Assembly: GCA_031266175.1 (NCBI GenBank)
Contig: JAISBN010000127.1
Coordinates: 1-32,721 of the forward strand
Direction of reading: 5' to 3'
Length of the DNA: 32,721 bases
Origin: Treponema sp.
GTDB taxonomy: Bacteria; Spirochaetota; Spirochaetia; Treponematales; Breznakiellaceae
Below are positions 14,029 to 21,583 of the stretch, piece after piece. Under the pieces are notes generated by a model. The model worked only from the letters and a program-made list of their open reading frames with translations, had not been told where the DNA came from and did no database searches. The position numbers and the translations under genes are program-made. Position 1 is the first letter of the stretch, and every line of letters starts with the position of its first letter.

Positions 14029-15834
14029 TTATCCGTGCTGTGCCGCAAGCAGTACTAAGGCCAGTATAAAACATACCGCCGCGCCCGCCGTAAGGCAAAG
14101 CATCGCCGCGGACAGGCTGCAATACAGGGAAAGCCAGACCGCCAGGTTGTCAAGGACATTCCGGTACAACATGACCGCCCCATAAAAAACCAGGGGAAGA
14201 ACTCCCAGCATGGGCACGTATACATACCGGGGCTTTTTTTGGGTACGGTAGCGCCAGCCCAGGATCAGCGCCAGCACCGCCATGGGAAGGAAAAACACCG
14301 GATCCGCCAGCCGGCGCAGAATTCCGGCTTTAAAGACGCCGCCGGCATATCCGTAATCACCAAAGCTTTTTTCCGCGGTAAAGAGCTCCTGCAGGGTTAG
14401 GCCTTCGGTTCCCCGCTTCATTTTTGAAAGCAGGAGAAAATCATCATAGTCGACGCCCAGCACGATTTGGGACGAGCCGGAGGCCGGGTCCGGAGCGCCT
14501 TCGGCCCAGACCGGATCCCAGCGCTGTTCCCTGTTGGTCCTGTCCAGGGCCCGCAGCAGCAAAGCTGCCCACTTAACAGGATTACCCTCCCCATCCCTGG
14601 CTATAACGGGTATCAGCTTGGCATAATCGGTACTGAGCCGGAAGCGGAGGTTTCCCTGGGGATCGGCGGCCAGCGCTTCCCCTCCCCAGGCATAGGAGTA
14701 ATCCGGCAGGGATGCCAGGGAAGCAAAGCGCAGAACAATGCGGCCGCCGTCCTGACCGGGCAGGGAAAAAACCGGTCCGGCCAGGACGTTACCGATGGCC
14801 AGATCCAGCTCGTCAATAAAAAAGGCCGTATTGGCAACGCCGGTTTTGCTTTCCTCCAGATACCTGGCTACATCCGGATCATCCGGAGTCAGAACGGCAA
14901 GTTCCTGGAAAATATAGAAGGCGCTGATCCAGTCTCCGGCCACCTTGGCTTCGTAGCCGTCCCGTTTCATGCGGTACAGGGTATACCGTTCCTGTTCCTG
15001 GGCATTGGGTTCCAGGGCGGCAATCTTTTCCCAGGCCCGGGAAGCCAGGGCCGCCGCGGCGCTGATTTCCGCGTTTCCCGGCCGGGCAAGCCGCTGGGCC
15101 AGGGTGGCAAGCCAGTGGGCATCGTAGTACCGTTCCCGGGAGAACGCTTCTTCCGCCAGCTGCAGGGCATCGGCAGCGTTAACCGGATCCCCCGGTATGC
15201 CCAGCCAGACGGGAACTTCTTCCAAAGCGGCGGGCTCCGCGGCCCGCCTGCTTACCGCCAGGGACTGGCGGTAAGCTGCCAGCTCGTTGGTAATGCCGGC
15301 TTTGAGCTTTTCAATTTCTTCGCCGGCGGGCCATATCCGCTCGCAGAGAGCGATAAACTGGGAAGCTTCCGCCCACTCTTTATCCGCCGCCTTAGATTCT
15401 GCCCTGGCCTTTGCCTGGCTGTACAGTTCGGCCCGGTTCCGCATGGACAATAAAGCTCCCTGGGACAGGGGAAGGGCCAGGAAGAACAGGACCGCATAGA
15501 GGACGGCCGCGGCGGACGCGGTAATGACCGGCCAGGTAAGGTACTTCAGGAACAGCACGGAAAAACCTTTATTGCCGACAAAGGTAGCCCCCGCGTAGCC
15601 CCCCGCGGAATGTTCCTTAAGTCCAAAGGGGATAACCAGGGCGGAAAAAGCCACCGCGGGGAACAAATGGATAAAGGTGATGATTCCGTTAAACACATGC
15701 CAGGGAACGGTAAAATATGCCAGGGGCGCCGGGGGAGGGGACAAAAAGCGGTACGCGCATATAACGATAAACGCGGCGGCGCTGTACAGGAAAAAAATCG
15801 CCAAAGGGGCAGTATACCGGTCCTGTTTAGCCAT
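14029..15834 (-). CDS. multi-spanning membrane protein with a large helical-repeat domain
   Basis: 601 residues, family not recognised. Hydrophobic spans occur at about 9-31, 45-70 and 95-125 and in the last 110 residues (four or more spans). Between them is a soluble region of about 370 residues. Residues 130-330 look like TPR-type helical hairpins (for example DALQLAEEAFSRERYYDAH). Residues 340-490 are beta-rich. It overlaps the preceding membrane protein gene by eight nt and precedes the DnaJ-domain gene by ten nt, so the three are tightly co-translated. A membrane scaffold or assembly factor working with a J-protein is a plausible guess, not a demonstrated function. Confidence 0.78.
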   Translation of the reverse strand: MAKQDRYTAPLAIFFLYSAAAFIVICAYRFLSPPPAPLAYFTVPWHVFNGIITFIHLFPAVAFSALVIPFGLKEHSAGGYAGATFVGNKGFSVLFLKYLTWPVITASAAAVLYAVLFFLALPLSQGALLSMRNRAELYSQAKARAESKAADKEWAEASQFIALCERIWPAGEEIEKLKAGITNELAAYRQSLAVSRRAAEPAALEEVPVWLGIPGDPVNAADALQLAEEAFSRERYYDAHWLATLAQRLARPGNAEISAAAALASRAWEKIAALEPNAQEQERYTLYRMKRDGYEAKVAGDWISAFYIFQELAVLTPDDPDVARYLEESKTGVANTAFFIDELDLAIGNVLAGPVFSLPGQDGGRIVLRFASLASLPDYSYAWGGEALAADPQGNLRFRLSTDYAKLIPVIARDGEGNPVKWAALLLRALDRTNREQRWDPVWAEGAPDPASGSSQIVLGVDYDDFLLLSKMKRGTEGLTLQELFTAEKSFGDYGYAGGVFKAGILRRLADPVFFLPMAVLALILGWRYRTQKKPRYVYVPMLGVLPLVFYGAVMLYRNVLDNLAVWLSLYCSLSAAMLCLTAGAAVCFILALVLLAAQHG

Positions 15835-16750
15835 CGGCTCTCCTTCCCCTGGCCAGGTATACCAGGGCGGAATACAGCAGGATCAGGGCCCCCAGGGAAC
15901 AAAAGATAAGGGGATTGATCAGCGATTCGGGGATAAAATTTCCCGCAAAGGCGCTTAACAGCTCATGGATATCCGGCAGGTTCAAAAAAGCTTCCAGCGC
16001 CAGGGCCCCCCGGAATACCAGGGCGCCAAAAAAAAGATTGGCCAGGGACCAGAAGCTGATATTGACCAGGCAGCCCAGGGAAAGCAAAAAAAGGGCCAGA
16101 GAACCGGCATAGATCCCGTAGGTGAGGGGGCCTTCCTTAAACCATGCCGAAAAAACCCGGAAACTCCGGGCAAAATCCGCGTCGATGCCTCTGAAAAACC
16201 TGCTCTGCGGCCCGGCAAAGGGCAGCTGTACCTGCGAAACCGGGGAATTCGCCTGCCGCTGGTAATACAGGGCCCCGGACTGTCCCCGGGATAACAGTAC
16301 CCTGGCGCCGTCGGGTTTATACGGATCTTCAAGAAACACTGTCTGGACCGTTCCCGGGGATGAACCAAGCATCAACCCCGGTTTTGCCAGCTCCGGGGGA
16401 GCTGCTTTTGCCCGTATCCGCAGGCCTCCCATTTGGTTCAGGATGTCCAAACCGAAAAAACCCGCGGCGCTCAACGCAAAAGACAGAACCAGGATAACGG
16501 CGCATACTAGGGGATAGACCATACGCCGCCGGGTGGCGTAGCTTAAACTAAGAAGAATCGACAAATAAAAGGCCGCGGGTAAAGCCGCGCCAACTTTTGC
16601 CGCCGCGCTGACGGAAAAAGCTTCCCGGTTCGGCGGAAAAAGGACAGCCAAACCGACCCACTCCTGCAGTAAACCCAGAATACCGGCTAAAACCAGGATT
16701 CCGGTAAAGCTTAGGCAGAAAAAAAGTACCAGTTTGGCGAAATTCTTCAC
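15827..16750 (-). CDS. multi-spanning membrane protein of unknown function, GTG start
   Basis: 307 residues with hydrophobic segments near 5-30, 48-68 and 78-102, then a soluble loop (about 105-205), and three more spans between 208 and 300. The 3+loop+3 layout is reminiscent of LptF/G-type permeases, but no signature residue supports that assignment. The start codon is GTG at 16750, with only weak ribosome-binding potential. A promoter-like pair sits just upstream. The last eight nt overlap the next membrane protein gene, and both probably form one complex with the J-protein encoded after them. Confidence 0.75.
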   Translation of the reverse strand: MKNFAKLVLFFCLSFTGILVLAGILGLLQEWVGLAVLFPPNREAFSVSAAAKVGAALPAAFYLSILLSLSYATRRRMVYPLVCAVILVLSFALSAAGFFGLDILNQMGGLRIRAKAAPPELAKPGLMLGSSPGTVQTVFLEDPYKPDGARVLLSRGQSGALYYQRQANSPVSQVQLPFAGPQSRFFRGIDADFARSFRVFSAWFKEGPLTYGIYAGSLALFLLSLGCLVNISFWSLANLFFGALVFRGALALEAFLNLPDIHELLSAFAGNFIPESLINPLIFCSLGALILLYSALVYLARGRRADG

Positions 16751-16756
16751 TCTTTT

Positions 16757-16785
16757 AGCCTAACATGCTGTTTCCTGATTCGCAA
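16757..16785 (-). promoter_or_regulatory. possible promoter of the membrane-protein/DnaJ operon
   Basis: On the minus strand TTGCGA (16785-16780), a 17-nt spacer and TAGGCT (16762-16757, keeping T-12, A-11 and T-7). GTG 16750 follows six nt later, again the leaderless geometry. The -10 is weak. Confidence 0.35.
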
Positions 16786-16918
16786 GACATATCCAATGAA
16801 CAGAATGTCCACAAGTTTTCCACATAAAAAAAGCAAGTTTGTCAAAAGTAAAATTTAATGCTGATCAAAGAAATCAAGTTTTTTCGCCTGAAGAAGACCG
16901 TTTTCCCGGAACAATCGA

Positions 16919-16947
16919 TGTAATTCCTTACTGTATAAGGAATTACA
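16919..16947. promoter_or_regulatory. perfect 12-bp inverted repeat, operator-like
   Basis: TGTAATTCCTTA and TAAGGAATTACA flank a 5-nt centre, CTGTA. The stem is AT-rich and has no T-tract, so it is unlikely to be a terminator. Size and symmetry suit a dimeric repressor. It lies 33 to 61 nt downstream of the start predicted from the promoter at 16987-17015 and upstream of the membrane-protein operon. Confidence 0.5.
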
Positions 16948-16986
16948 TACACATACCTGCCTTTTCTTTCCACTGCGCCGGTATTC

Positions 16987-17015
16987 TGTATAAAAAGTGA
17001 TACATCTGGACTCAA
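16987..17015 (-). promoter_or_regulatory. candidate distal promoter upstream of the palindrome
   Basis: On the minus strand TTGAGT (17015-17010), a 17-nt spacer and TATACA (16992-16987). The transcript would run through the 12-bp palindrome into the membrane-protein operon with a leader of about 230 nt. Confidence 0.35.
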
Positions 17016-17036
17016 ATGCCCCAGATTGTCAACAAC

Positions 17037-17045
17037 TTATCCACA
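17037..17045 (+). promoter_or_regulatory. perfect DnaA-box consensus
   Basis: TTATCCACA in the intergenic region, with weaker relatives at 16816-16824 and 16805-16813. The same nonamer also occurs once inside a gene (4988-4996), so a single match carries limited weight. Confidence 0.4.
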
Positions 17046-17084
17046 AAGAAATATCGTCCCGGCGGGAAAGCTCCAGGGAAAAAG

Positions 17085-17783
17085 TCATTTCGGCGGGGAG
17101 GCCGGAAGGGCCTTCATCTTTTCCTTTAGATCCTCCAGCAGTATATCCGCGGAGGCATCGGATTTTTCCAATTCCGCAAACCGCTTTTCCAGGCTGCTAT
17201 TCAGGGATAAATCCGCCAATTCCCTAGCCGCGTCCGCCTGGGCTTCGATTTGGTCTACCTTCTGGGCCATGCGGTCAAAGGCCTCAAAGGCGCTTTTGTT
17301 CCCCGAAACGCTGGAAATGGTATCCTGGATTTTCTGCTGGGCCTCCGCCCGTTTCGCCCTGGCAATAAGAAGATTCTTCTTCCGCTGGGCTTCCTCTATT
17401 TTATTTTGCAGTTCCCGCAGGGATTCCTTAAGCTGGGTGGTGGAAGCTTTCTGGGCTTCCCACTGTTTCTTGTATTCCAGGCAGCTGTTATCGTATTCCT
17501 GCTTGCGAAGCAGGGCTTCTTTGGCTAAATCGTCCTTGCCGGCCTTAACTGCCAGCATAGCCTTACGTTCCCATTCTTCGGCCAGGGCGGTTTGGTTAAG
17601 GGTTTCCCGCTCCAGCTTTTTTTCGTCCGCGATGGCCAGGGCGGTCCCTTTTTTTGCCTCAATCAGCTGTTCATTCATATCAAGGACCAGCTGGTTAAGC
17701 ATTTTTTCAGGGTTTTCGGCCTTGTTTATAAGATCGTTAATATTGGAAGAGATAAGAGTTTTTAACCGGGAAAACATACCCAT
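17085..17783 (-). CDS. pspA: PspA/IM30 (Vipp1) family membrane-stress protein
   Basis: 232 residues, almost wholly alpha-helical. The N-terminus MGMFSRLKTLISSNINDLINKAE matches the amphipathic membrane-binding helix and the start of the family's helix 1, then DPEKML-like NPEKMLNQLV. Long coiled coils rich in Gln, Glu, Lys and Ala run from about 25 to 190. E. coli PspA has 222 residues. PspA polymerises in ESCRT-III-like assemblies that protect or repair the cytoplasmic membrane. The start follows the STAS gene stop by nine nt; no good ribosome-binding site is visible, so coupling to the STAS gene is likely. No pspF, pspB or pspC is near, so control differs from the enterobacterial system. Confidence 0.92.
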   Translation of the reverse strand: MGMFSRLKTLISSNINDLINKAENPEKMLNQLVLDMNEQLIEAKKGTALAIADEKKLERETLNQTALAEEWERKAMLAVKAGKDDLAKEALLRKQEYDNSCLEYKKQWEAQKASTTQLKESLRELQNKIEEAQRKKNLLIARAKRAEAQQKIQDTISSVSGNKSAFEAFDRMAQKVDQIEAQADAARELADLSLNSSLEKRFAELEKSDASADILLEDLKEKMKALPASPPK

Positions 17784-17792
17784 ACGGCAGAC

Positions 17793-18344
17793 TTAGCCCA
17801 GGAACACCTGACCCGCGTTGTCAATAGCCAGAATAGTCTTGCACTCGGAGCAGCGGAACCGCCCGGGTTTTAAGGCCTTAAGCTTTTTTGAGCAAATGGG
17901 GCAGGAGAACACTTTGGGAAACAGCGATACGTTTTCCGATGCGGAACCACTCCGGAAAAAGTTAATGGAATCGTCCAGATTATCCTTGATGTTAAAAAAC
18001 TGTGAAAATCCCAGCAGCTGAAACACTTCGTATACTTTGGGCTGGATCTCGAGCAAAACCAGATCCCCGCCCCTGGGCTTTACGGATTTAAGGAACGCCG
18101 TAAACGAACCAATACCGGTGGATGAGACATAGTTAAGGCCATTGCACGAAAAAATCAGCCGGATAAATCCCGCTTCGATAGCCTTGGCTACACGCTTCTG
18201 AAAATAGTTGGAATTATACGTATCAATATACCCGACCAGATACAGTACAAGACAACCCTCCACCTCATTAACTTTCTGAAGCTTTATTTTGAGGCTTTCA
18301 TCTTTTTCGTCATCAAATCCATTAACTATATCGTTGTTTGTCAT
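17793..18344 (-). CDS. STAS-domain (anti-anti-sigma type) protein with C-terminal zinc ribbon
   Basis: 183 residues. Residues about 20-125 form a STAS domain, with VGYIDTYNSNYF and the loop LNYVSSTGIGS; the Ser pair at 74-75 includes the position phosphorylated in SpoIIAA/RsbV. The C-terminal part has CPICSKKLK and FRCSECK, four Cys (about 148, 151, 165 and 168) spaced as a zinc ribbon. STAS proteins of this type bind an anti-sigma kinase when unphosphorylated. ATG 18344 is preceded by AAGGAAGG and is preferred over GTG 18371. It has its own promoter and is followed closely by pspA, suggesting that the switch governs envelope stress. The zinc ribbon is an unusual addition. Confidence 0.87.
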   Translation of the reverse strand: MTNNDIVNGFDDEKDESLKIKLQKVNEVEGCLVLYLVGYIDTYNSNYFQKRVAKAIEAGFIRLIFSCNGLNYVSSTGIGSFTAFLKSVKPRGGDLVLLEIQPKVYEVFQLLGFSQFFNIKDNLDDSINFFRSGSASENVSLFPKVFSCPICSKKLKALKPGRFRCSECKTILAIDNAGQVFLG

Positions 18345-18400
18345 AGCCTTCCTTCCATGCAAATTTTCCACAACATTTTTTTTATTCGGAACATACTAAT

Positions 18401-18427
18401 ATTATACTACTTTACAAATTTTGTCAA
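18401..18427 (-). promoter_or_regulatory. promoter of the STAS-pspA operon
   Basis: On the minus strand a perfect TTGACA (18427-18422) and a perfect TATAAT (18406-18401), separated by only 15 nt. The short spacer may make it weak or activator-dependent. The -35 overlaps the stop codon of the SDR gene, and the leader is about 50 nt. Confidence 0.62.
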
Positions 18428-19224
18428 ACCGATACACCCCCATCCAGGGGAATTACCGCGCCATTCACCACAGGGCTTTCCAAAAGATTTAAAGCCAGGG
18501 CGGCTATATCCTCCGGGGACAAGCCCTTTCCTCCGGGGTTTTTCCCCCGGTGATAGGCCTGCTCTTTTTCCCCCGTATATTCCGTATCAGTCAGGCCGGG
18601 ACATACCACATTGCAGGTAACCCCGGCGCTTCCGGCGCTTTTTGCCGCCGATTTAGCCAGTACTCCCAGGGCCGTCTTTGCCGCCGAATATGCCGCGGTC
18701 GTGGAAAACCCCCGGATCGCCTCAGTATTGGTACCGCCAAAGAGCAAAATCCGGCCCCATTTCCTTATAATCATATCGCCAATCAGTGTGGAAATCAGGA
18801 TCCCGGGGAAAATAAAGTTATTTTCCGCCAGAAAATACCACTTTTCAGGTTTTGTTTCCTGCAGCGGGGATCTGTGGAAGGGTCCCCAGGCCAGAACAAG
18901 GATGTCCGGGGTTCCGGTTCCGGACAGTTCGGCGGTCCTGGCCAGGATAGTTTCCGCCGCTTTGTTTACCGGCGCCGTAACGGGAAATAAAAACCCCCCT
19001 ATCCGGGCCCCGGCGGCGGCTTTTCCGCGGGCTTCGGCAAGGGCGCTTTCCAGCCTTTCGGCGGAATGGCCCCCGTGGATGGTCAAATCCGCGCCCCGGG
19101 CGGCCAGGCCCAGGGCTACGGCCCGTCCTATACCGCCGGTTCCGCCTATGACCAGGGCCCGCCGGCGGGCAAAAATTCCTTCCACAGCTGAAACTGTACC
19201 TGAATTTGGGATAAAATAAAACAT
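18424..19224 (-). CDS. divergent short-chain dehydrogenase/reductase (SDR) family protein
   Basis: About 266 residues. A Rossmann start, ALVIGGTGGIGRAVALG (about 23-39), gives the NAD(P)-binding TGxxxGxG motif. The YSAAK motif supplies Tyr179 and Lys183, and VCPGLTDTEYTG and PLDGGVSV are typical C-terminal SDR segments. The catalytic Ser normally 13 residues before Tyr is Asn166 here, flanked by Thr165 and Thr167. The usual NNAG box reads LAWGP, so activity may be altered. The start is uncertain. ATG 19224 overlaps the start of the divergent trmJ gene by two nt, GTG 19185 is an alternative, and neither has a clear ribosome-binding site. The substrate is unknown. Confidence 0.82.
   Translation of the reverse strand: MFYFIPNSGTVSAVEGIFARRRALVIGGTGGIGRAVALGLAARGADLTIHGGHSAERLESALAEARGKAAAGARIGGFLFPVTAPVNKAAETILARTAELSGTGTPDILVLAWGPFHRSPLQETKPEKWYFLAENNFIFPGILISTLIGDMIIRKWGRILLFGGTNTEAIRGFSTTAAYSAAKTALGVLAKSAAKSAGSAGVTCNVVCPGLTDTEYTGEKEQAYHRGKNPGGKGLSPEDIAALALNLLESPVVNGAVIPLDGGVSV
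19188..19217 (+). promoter_or_regulatory. promoter of trmJ; predicted leaderless
   Basis: CTGAAA (19188-19193), an 18-nt spacer and TAAAAT (19212-19217), with ATG at 19223 five nt later and no ribosome-binding site. It lies within the 5' coding part of the divergent SDR gene. Confidence 0.42.
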
Positions 19225-20002
19225 GCGTTTGGAAGAAATTACCATCGTACTGGTCCGGCCTTCGGAACCCGGCAATACGGGAGCGGTATGCCGGGCCATG
19301 AAAAATATGGGCCTTTCCCGGCTCCGTATTGCCGCTTCGGAACTGCCTTTTGGCCCCGGTTCTCCGGCGGAACTTGAAAAACTGCTGGCCCGGGCTGTCC
19401 ATGCCGGGAATATCTGGGAAGGGGCGGAACATTTTAACACCCTGGAAGCGGCCCTGGCGGACTGTACCATATCGGTGGGAACTACCCGGAGGCGGGGCCG
19501 CCGCCGGAAGTCAAACACCCTCAGCGCGCGGGAACTGGCGGAATTCCTTGCAGTCAGACAGGGCCGGGCCGCGCTGGTTTTTGGCAACGAACGGACCGGC
19601 CTTGAGGGGGAAGAACTGGAGCGGTGTAACCTGGCGTCCCATATCCCCGTAAGCTCCGCTTTTCCGTCGATAAATTTGTCCCACGCGGTTCAGATCTACG
19701 CCTACGAACTGTACCGGACCCTGGCCGGGCCGGACACCGGAGGTCCCGATCCCGTACCGGGCCAGTGGGTCCCCATGGCCCGGCCGGAAATAGACACGCT
19801 GGTGCACAAAATCTGCGGCGCCCTGGCGGGGATGGGATTTTACCGCCACCCCGGCCGGGAAGAACAGGCGCGGTTTTTACGGGATCTGATTGCCCGGGCG
19901 GGCTTAAGCCGGAGCGAGGGCCGGTACCTGGAAAACATCATCACCAGGGCGGGAAGGCTATCCTTGAGCGGTATGCCTGATCCGCGGCTTAACCCAGGTT
20001 AA
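19223..20002 (+). CDS. trmJ: TrmJ/SpoU-family RNA 2'-O-methyltransferase
   Basis: 259 residues, close to TrmJ length. The three SPOUT knot motifs are present in order: EPGNTGAVCRAMKNMG (about 15-30) with the conserved Asn, ALVFGNERTGLEGEELERCN (about 116-135), and IPVSSAFPSINLSHAVQIYAYE (about 141-162). TrmJ methylates the 2'-hydroxyl of nucleotide 32 in the tRNA anticodon loop using S-adenosylmethionine; related group-1 TrmH enzymes may act on other sites, so the target is inferred. The C-terminal 80 residues form a helical extension typical of the subfamily. The gene is divergent from the SDR gene and overlaps the convergent TagA-like gene by 14 nt. Confidence 0.88.
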   Translation: MRLEEITIVLVRPSEPGNTGAVCRAMKNMGLSRLRIAASELPFGPGSPAELEKLLARAVHAGNIWEGAEHFNTLEAALADCTISVGTTRRRGRRRKSNTLSARELAEFLAVRQGRAALVFGNERTGLEGEELERCNLASHIPVSSAFPSINLSHAVQIYAYELYRTLAGPDTGGPDPVPGQWVPMARPEIDTLVHKICGALAGMGFYRHPGREEQARFLRDLIARAGLSRSEGRYLENIITRAGRLSLSGMPDPRLNPG

Positions 20003-20753
20003 ACAGCTTATAGATAAAGAGCAGGAACTTGTAATAGATATAGGGGAAGATCCGGAGGAAACGCCAGGGTTTCTGGAAGCAGAAGCCTATCCACTCAAAG
20101 CCCCTTTCAAAGGCCTTGCGGGAAGGGCGGCGTTTACGCTCCGCAAAAATATCAAAGAGATCGCTGCACCACAGCCGCAGACCGTTATTCAGCCGGGCGC
20201 CGTTTCTGGCTATCCAGCGCTCGCCGCCCTTGACTCCCCTGCCCACCAGAAGGAGGGAAGGGGCGGCTTTTCTGATGGCCTCGAGGATGGTGTGCTCTTC
20301 CTGGTGTTTAAAGTTGCCCACAAAACGGCCCACGATCCGCAGCCGGGGAAAGGTTTGGCGAAGGTTCTTTTCCGCCCGTTTCAGGCTCCTCATTTTCCCG
20401 CCCAAAAGGTAAACGGACAATTCCCGTTTTTCCAGGATGGAAAGCAGGTTGATCACAAAATCAAAGGGCATGTACCGGTATACTTTTTTCTTTTTTAAAA
20501 AGCGCACCCCCCTGACCAGGCTTCTGGCGATGGGGATCACCAGGGTAGACCGCAGGACAAAAGGACGGTACTCATAGTTATTCCTGGCCCGGAGCAGATC
20601 CCAAAGGGAAAGGAGGACCACATCCTGGCCTTTACCGGTTTTAAGAAGCTCGTAGACCACGTCTTCCAGCTGTTCGGGGGCTACGATATTCAGAGGAACT
20701 TTCAGCAGGTTAATCCGCTCAATTCCGGCGGTTTGGTTTATTTCAGCGTCCAC
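19989..20753 (-). CDS. WecG/TagA/CpsF (GT26)-like glycosyltransferase, atypical active site
   Basis: 254 residues, normal for the family. The C-terminal half matches GT26: VYLLGGKMRSLKRAEK, APSLLLVGRGVKGGERWIARN and RKAFERGFEWIG. Family members transfer N-acetylmannosaminuronate or N-acetylmannosamine to lipid-linked sugars during cell-envelope glycan synthesis. The N-terminal active-site segment is unusual. Where the family has an Asp-Gly pair after a hydrophobic strand, this protein reads LVIPIARSL (72-79), so the usual catalytic Asp is absent. Basic, aromatic residues at the C-terminus fit peripheral membrane binding. The first 16 nt overlap the rsmE gene. The function may have changed. 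Confidence 0.75.
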   Translation of the reverse strand: MDAEINQTAGIERINLLKVPLNIVAPEQLEDVVYELLKTGKGQDVVLLSLWDLLRARNNYEYRPFVLRSTLVIPIARSLVRGVRFLKKKKVYRYMPFDFVINLLSILEKRELSVYLLGGKMRSLKRAEKNLRQTFPRLRIVGRFVGNFKHQEEHTILEAIRKAAPSLLLVGRGVKGGERWIARNGARLNNGLRLWCSDLFDIFAERKRRPSRKAFERGFEWIGFCFQKPWRFLRIFPYIYYKFLLFIYKLFNLG

Positions 20754-21583
20754 CAGGGTCTCTCCAAAAGTATCATCCGGACCGCCGCCGTTCCGTACAG
20801 CGCGGCTGTTTCGGTCCTTAAAACCGTGTCCCCCAGCCGCACAACTTTAAACCCCGCGTCAATAAAGCGCTTACATTCCGCCGGGGAAAAGCCCCCTTCG
20901 GGACCTACTGCCAGGGCAACCAGGGCCGGTTTCTTACTAAGATACCGGTGAAAACCGCCCTTTTCAAGAGGCCCCGGACCGGACACCGAACGGGGCTCCG
21001 TTTGCGGGGGACTTTCATGGAAGAGAAGTCCCAGGGCGGAATTTTCCTTTAAGCGCAGCTGTTCCCAGTAAGCAAGCAGTTCCTCTTCGGAAAGCAGGGG
21101 ATGTATCCGGGTGTCAATCCGGGAGCCGCTTTGCTGACGGGCCTCCCGGATAATGCGGCGCCACCGTTCTTCCCTGGGCGGGTTTGTCCCCGGGCCTTGA
21201 GGCACGGGGACAGACCTTTCCCCGGTAAAGGGAACCACTTCGCCGACGCCCCCTTCCGCGGCCTGGCGTACTATCAGGTCCATTTTGGTTCCCTTGGGCA
21301 GGGCCTGGAAAATATACAGGGGCGGAAGGCTTGTTTCGGCGGAACCGGTTCGGGGACCGGAAGCGGCCGCGGTCTGCGGGCCCCCGGGGGCAATCACTCC
21401 CTCCAGGACATGGTCCGTAATGCTGCGGACGGTAACCCGCGCCGGTTCTCCCCCGGGCAGCAGCACATCAAAGGCGCCGCCGCTCTTCAGGCGGCGGACA
21501 TGGACCAGGTAATGATAATCTTCGCCCCGGACCAGGACGGAACCGTCCCTGTCCGGGGCATTCTGCAGCAGAAACCGCTTCAC
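20738..21583 (-). CDS. rsmE: 16S rRNA m3U1498 methyltransferase RsmE
   Basis: 281 residues. An N-terminal PUA-like domain (about 1-65, with HYLVHVRRLKSG) is followed by a SPOUT domain with IFQALPKGTKMDLIVRQAAEGGV, RRIIREARQQSG, AVGPEGGFSPAE and LRTETAALYG, the family's SAM-binding knot. RsmE methylates N3 of U1498 in 16S rRNA on the small subunit. The start is GTG 21583, whose last two bases are shared with the TGA stop of ctpA (GTGA overlap), so translation is coupled. An insertion near residues 185-210 (SPPQTEPRS) lengthens the protein slightly relative to the E. coli enzyme (243 residues). Confidence 0.95.
   Translation of the reverse strand: MKRFLLQNAPDRDGSVLVRGEDYHYLVHVRRLKSGGAFDVLLPGGEPARVTVRSITDHVLEGVIAPGGPQTAAASGPRTGSAETSLPPLYIFQALPKGTKMDLIVRQAAEGGVGEVVPFTGERSVPVPQGPGTNPPREERWRRIIREARQQSGSRIDTRIHPLLSEEELLAYWEQLRLKENSALGLLFHESPPQTEPRSVSGPGPLEKGGFHRYLSKKPALVALAVGPEGGFSPAECKRFIDAGFKVVRLGDTVLRTETAALYGTAAVRMILLERPWWTLK

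Larger units (their letters stand above)
16751..17084. other. 334-nt gene-free AT-rich region with DnaA-box-like sites
   Basis: No reading frame of note. It holds one perfect DnaA-box consensus, TTATCCACA (17037-17045), one 8/9 match, TTTTCCACA (16816-16824), and a 7/9 match ending at 16813. It also holds a perfect 12-bp inverted repeat (16919-16947) and two possible minus-strand promoters. It separates the pspA stop from the start of the membrane-protein operon. It could be a regulatory region responding to DnaA. dnaA, dnaN, rpmH and other origin-flanking genes are absent, so a chromosomal origin is not supported. Confidence 0.5.

Noticed and set aside
16919-16947. XerCD dif site
   Set aside because: It has a 12-5-12 palindromic form, but the XerD half-site sequence typical of dif is absent.
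16751-17084. Chromosomal replication origin
   Set aside because: Only one perfect DnaA box, no dnaA, dnaN, gyrB or rpmH nearby, and the same box occurs by chance inside a gene at 4988-4996.
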